Shown in pieces: positions 6,664-8,729 of a DNA stretch of 8,729 nt; position 1 is the stretch's first letter; each line of letters opens with the position of its first letter. The notes under the pieces are model-generated. The model was not told the DNA's origin. It made no database searches and worked only from the letters and a program-made list of their open reading frames with translations. The stretch comes from Pedobacter sp. UBA1654. GTDB taxonomy: Bacteria > Bacteroidota > Bacteroidia > Sphingobacteriales > Sphingobacteriaceae. The stretch spans positions 88,449 through 97,177 of the forward strand of contig DCLG01000050.1 in NCBI GenBank assembly GCA_002320935.1. The letters run 5' to 3'. The translations under genes were made by a program, and so were the position numbers.

Positions 6664-7728
6664 TTAAGGTGTCTTATGAAACTCCACACGTGCGCGGGGT
6701 AAACCATGTGGGTAGTTGTCCCGCACAAAAGCAATCATATTTTCACGTACATAACAACGCAGGTCGAAAGCTTCAGAAGAATTTCTGGCACTCATGAGGA
6801 AACGAACCTCCACAATGGATTCTTTGCTATCGGTAACCTGTACCACATTTACCCTTTTGTCCCAGAGTGGATGATCATTCAGCAAGCGGCTAAACTCGTC
6901 CCGTAGTGGCGGAATAGGAATACTGTAATCAAGGTTTAAGAATACCGTGCCCAGGAGATCCGAAGATACCCGCGTCCAGTTTTGAAAAGGTTTTTCGATG
7001 AAGTAGGTGATCGGTAGGATTAACCGGCGCTGGTCCCAGATGCTTACTACCACATAGGTAAGTGTAATTTCTTCTACGCGGCCCCATTCGCCCTCTACAA
7101 TTAAAACATCATCTATGCGGATGGGCTGGGTAAATGCGATCTGAAACCCTGCCAGTAAGCTGCCCAAAGACTTCTGTGCAGCAAAACCTATGATGATGCC
7201 GCCGACGCCTACGCCAGTAATCAGCCCTGCGCCGATCTTACGCATGCTTTCGAAGCTTAAAAGTATGATGGCCACGGTAAAAAAGACAACCAAAGAAATG
7301 ACGAATTTCCGGATAAACTGCAGCTGCGTTTTAAGCTTGCGTTCTTTGAGGTTATTCTCTTTACTGAGGTCGAAGCGCTGGTAAAAATAATCTTCAAGTA
7401 CCTTGATGATGTTGATCAGAATAAATGCAAAAACGATTGCGATGCAGATACCAATAATGCGCTTAAACTCAAAGCGAAAAACAGGGTCCAAATTCATGAA
7501 CCCTGTTGCAATATTCAGTATAAATAGGGGGAAGAAAAACGAAAAAGGTTTGTTTAAGCGTCTGCTGATGGATTTAACAACAAAGCTATCCCAGATTCTG
7601 GTGCTAACATGGAAGGCTTGCCACAGGATAACTTTAATGATGTATCCAGTTAATAATGCAAGTGCTGCAATGATGAGGTTGTTCAGAAATTTTGGAAACT
7701 CGTAACCTAATATACTATCTAATATCAT
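6664..7728 (-). CDS. MscS family mechanosensitive ion channel
   Basis: The 354-residue product is longer than the 286-residue E. coli MscS by about one extra N-terminal helix pair. Hydrophobic segments lie at about 17-36, 64-80, 90-110 and 140-160. The pore-lining helix follows, from about 165, with the glycine/alanine-rich stretch GAGLITGVGVGGIIIGFAAQ (166-185), a kink near KSLGS (186-190) and then LLAGFQIAF. The beta domain follows: QPIRIDDVLIVEGEWGRVEEITL is the signature of the family, then VVSIWDQRRLILPITYF and PFQNWTR. The C-terminal alpha/beta domain ends in RARVEFHKTP. Such channels sit in the inner membrane and release solutes when membrane tension rises on osmotic downshock. The gene starts 5 bases after the stop of the beta-CASP nuclease and 18 bases before the methyltransferase, so all three are probably cotranscribed. 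The intact pore motifs suggest function. Confidence 0.93.
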   Translation of the reverse strand: MILDSILGYEFPKFLNNLIIAALALLTGYIIKVILWQAFHVSTRIWDSFVVKSISRRLNKPFSFFFPLFILNIATGFMNLDPVFRFEFKRIIGICIAIVFAFILINIIKVLEDYFYQRFDLSKENNLKERKLKTQLQFIRKFVISLVVFFTVAIILLSFESMRKIGAGLITGVGVGGIIIGFAAQKSLGSLLAGFQIAFTQPIRIDDVLIVEGEWGRVEEITLTYVVVSIWDQRRLILPITYFIEKPFQNWTRVSSDLLGTVFLNLDYSIPIPPLRDEFSRLLNDHPLWDKRVNVVQVTDSKESIVEVRFLMSARNSSEAFDLRCYVRENMIAFVRDNYPHGLPRARVEFHKTP

Positions 7729-7733
7729 TCTTA

Positions 7734-8729
7734 TTAATCAAGTTCAAACTCCTGGTGATATTCGGGAATTTCAACACTGGCGAATCCTTTCTCAAGAATT
7801 CTTTTGGCAAATTCCTGCTGTACTTCATATTCGCCATGAACCAGAAAGACCTTCTTTACCAAGGCAGGATCCTGACAGCTTAGAAAATGCAAGAGATCCT
7901 CATAATCACCGTGAGCACTCATGGATTTGACTGCTATAACTTCTGCGGAGACGGTAAATTCCTCGCGGAAGATTTCTACGACAGGCTGACCGGCAATTAA
8001 GCGGCCGCCAAGTGATTTAGGTTCACAGTAGCCTACCATTAGAATGGTGTTCTTCTGGTTGCTGATGATGTTGCGAATGTGGTGCCTTACACGGCCACTA
8101 TCTGCCATGCCGGAAGCGGAAATGATTACGCATGGGCGCGGATCGTCTACCAGCGCACGTGATTCTTCCACACTTTCGATAAATTTCAGTCCCTTGAATT
8201 GGAAGGGATCTTCATCGACTTTCATTACTTCCTTGACACCGTTGTTGTAAACTTCAGGATGGTTTTTTATTACCTGAGTTGCCTGTAAGGAGAGCGGACT
8301 ATCTACATAATAGGGTACATCAGGTAATTTATTTTTTAGTTCAAGACTGTTCAGTGCATATAAAAGCTCCTGGGTTCTGCCCACACTAAAGGCAGGAATT
8401 ACCACTTTGCCACCTTTGATGTTGCAGGTGTTGTTGATGATCTCTAACAACCGGTCTTCAACCGGTTCCAGGTCCTTATGCAGCGAATTGCCATAGGTAG
8501 ATTCCATGATGATATAGTCTGCCTGAGGGAAAGTTTGCGGGCTTTTCAGTAGCAGATCACTATACCGACCTACATCACCGCTGAACGTTATTTTATATTC
8601 TTTTCCATCGTCAATAATGGTCAGGTGAATTGCGGCACTACCCAGCACGTGGCCAGCATCTGTGAGTTGAACACGAATTCTCGGATCAATTTCCACCTCC
8701 TCATTATATTCAAGTACCTTGAACTGACC
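7734..8729 (-). CDS. Beta-CASP metallo-beta-lactamase ribonuclease (CPSF73/YSH1-like), C-terminal part
   Basis: These are 331 residues of a protein that continues past base 8729, so the true start and the N-terminal HxHxDH zinc motif are not visible. A GTG at 8696 is not the start: the frame stays open upstream (GQFKVLEYNEE) and matches family sequence. Numbering from the window edge, DAGHVLGSA (24-32) gives zinc ligand His27 and FSGDVGR (49-55) gives Asp52. MESTYGN (75-81) gives beta-CASP motif A (Glu76), SAHGDY gives motif B (His273) and LVHGE gives motif C (His298). IPAFSVGRTQELLYAL and the stretch beginning IISASGMADSGR are also hallmarks. Relatives of about 450-460 residues are RNA endo- or exonucleases related to the eukaryotic 3'-end processing enzyme CPSF73, acting in the cytoplasm. 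The bacterial members are poorly studied, and this is distinct from RNase J. It leads the unit with the channel and methyltransferase. Confidence 0.93.
   Translation of the reverse strand, partial: GQFKVLEYNEEVEIDPRIRVQLTDAGHVLGSAAIHLTIIDDGKEYKITFSGDVGRYSDLLLKSPQTFPQADYIIMESTYGNSLHKDLEPVEDRLLEIINNTCNIKGGKVVIPAFSVGRTQELLYALNSLELKNKLPDVPYYVDSPLSLQATQVIKNHPEVYNNGVKEVMKVDEDPFQFKGLKFIESVEESRALVDDPRPCVIISASGMADSGRVRHHIRNIISNQKNTILMVGYCEPKSLGGRLIAGQPVVEIFREEFTVSAEVIAVKSMSAHGDYEDLLHFLSCQDPALVKKVFLVHGEYEVQQEFAKRILEKGFASVEIPEYHQEFELD

Noticed and set aside
7403..7705. 100-codon open frame antisense to the MscS gene
   Set aside because: It is a shadow frame rich in Met and Lys/Arg that arises from the hydrophobic codons of the channel. 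It has no start context or family resemblance.
8448..8466. AACCGGT repeated with a palindromic core
   Set aside because: It lies inside the beta-CASP coding sequence (PVEDRLL) and is explained by codon content. There is no sign of a regulatory or attachment site.
8694..8696. GTG at 8696 as the start of the beta-CASP protein
   Set aside because: The frame is open to the window end, the upstream residues fit the family, and the N-terminal zinc-binding motif is still missing, so the gene continues off the window.
1..8729. Defence island, prophage, insertion sequence or CRISPR array
   Set aside because: I saw no transposase, integrase, terminal repeats, direct-repeat array, toxin-antitoxin pair or restriction motif. 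The gene content and base composition look even throughout.

Overview
The window looks like ordinary chromosome from a Bacteroidota bacterium, probably of the Pedobacter/Sphingobacteriaceae type. The reasons are a mid-range GC content, starts without clear Shine-Dalgarno sequences, AT-rich short divergent intergenic regions, and family-level resemblance of the proteins (a long M14 peptidase, a small secreted beta-barrel and a 233-residue methyltransferase of a kind common in that phylum). The genus is inferred from recalled resemblance and was not searched. Coding density is very high. There are nine protein genes, two of them cut by the window edges, and no gap longer than 85 bases. I see no RNA gene, insertion sequence, CRISPR array, prophage or integration scar.

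Layout. (1) 1-572, minus: the N-terminal 190 residues of an L-Ala-D/L-Glu-type dipeptide epimerase. (2) 658-1626, plus: a 322-residue protein without a confident family. Its N-terminal third looks like a worn-down HNH/zinc-finger module. It is divergent from the epimerase and converges on the next unit with an 18-base overlap. (3) 4665-1609, minus: a tightly packed envelope unit of an outer-membrane beta-barrel protein (TTG start), a secreted M14 zinc carboxypeptidase and a rhomboid intramembrane protease, with gaps of 6 and 3 bases. (4) 4725-5978, plus: peptidase T, divergent from the envelope unit across 59 bases. (5) 8729-5944, minus: a second tight unit of a beta-CASP metallo-beta-lactamase ribonuclease (5' end off the window), an MscS-type mechanosensitive channel and a class I SAM methyltransferase, with gaps of 5 and 18 bases. 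The methyltransferase runs tail-to-tail into pepT with a 35-base overlap.

How the genes fit together. Four of the nine products handle peptides or peptide bonds: the dipeptide epimerase, the M14 peptidase, the rhomboid and the tripeptidase. A role in turnover of peptides, including murein peptides, is plausible for part of the window but is only inferred from neighbourhood. The beta-CASP/MscS/methyltransferase unit has no obvious shared pathway.

I did not find an undescribed multi-gene system here. The items most worth checking are the degenerate HNH-like protein, the overlapping convergent gene ends with two adjacent perfect inverted repeats, and the barrel-M14-rhomboid unit.
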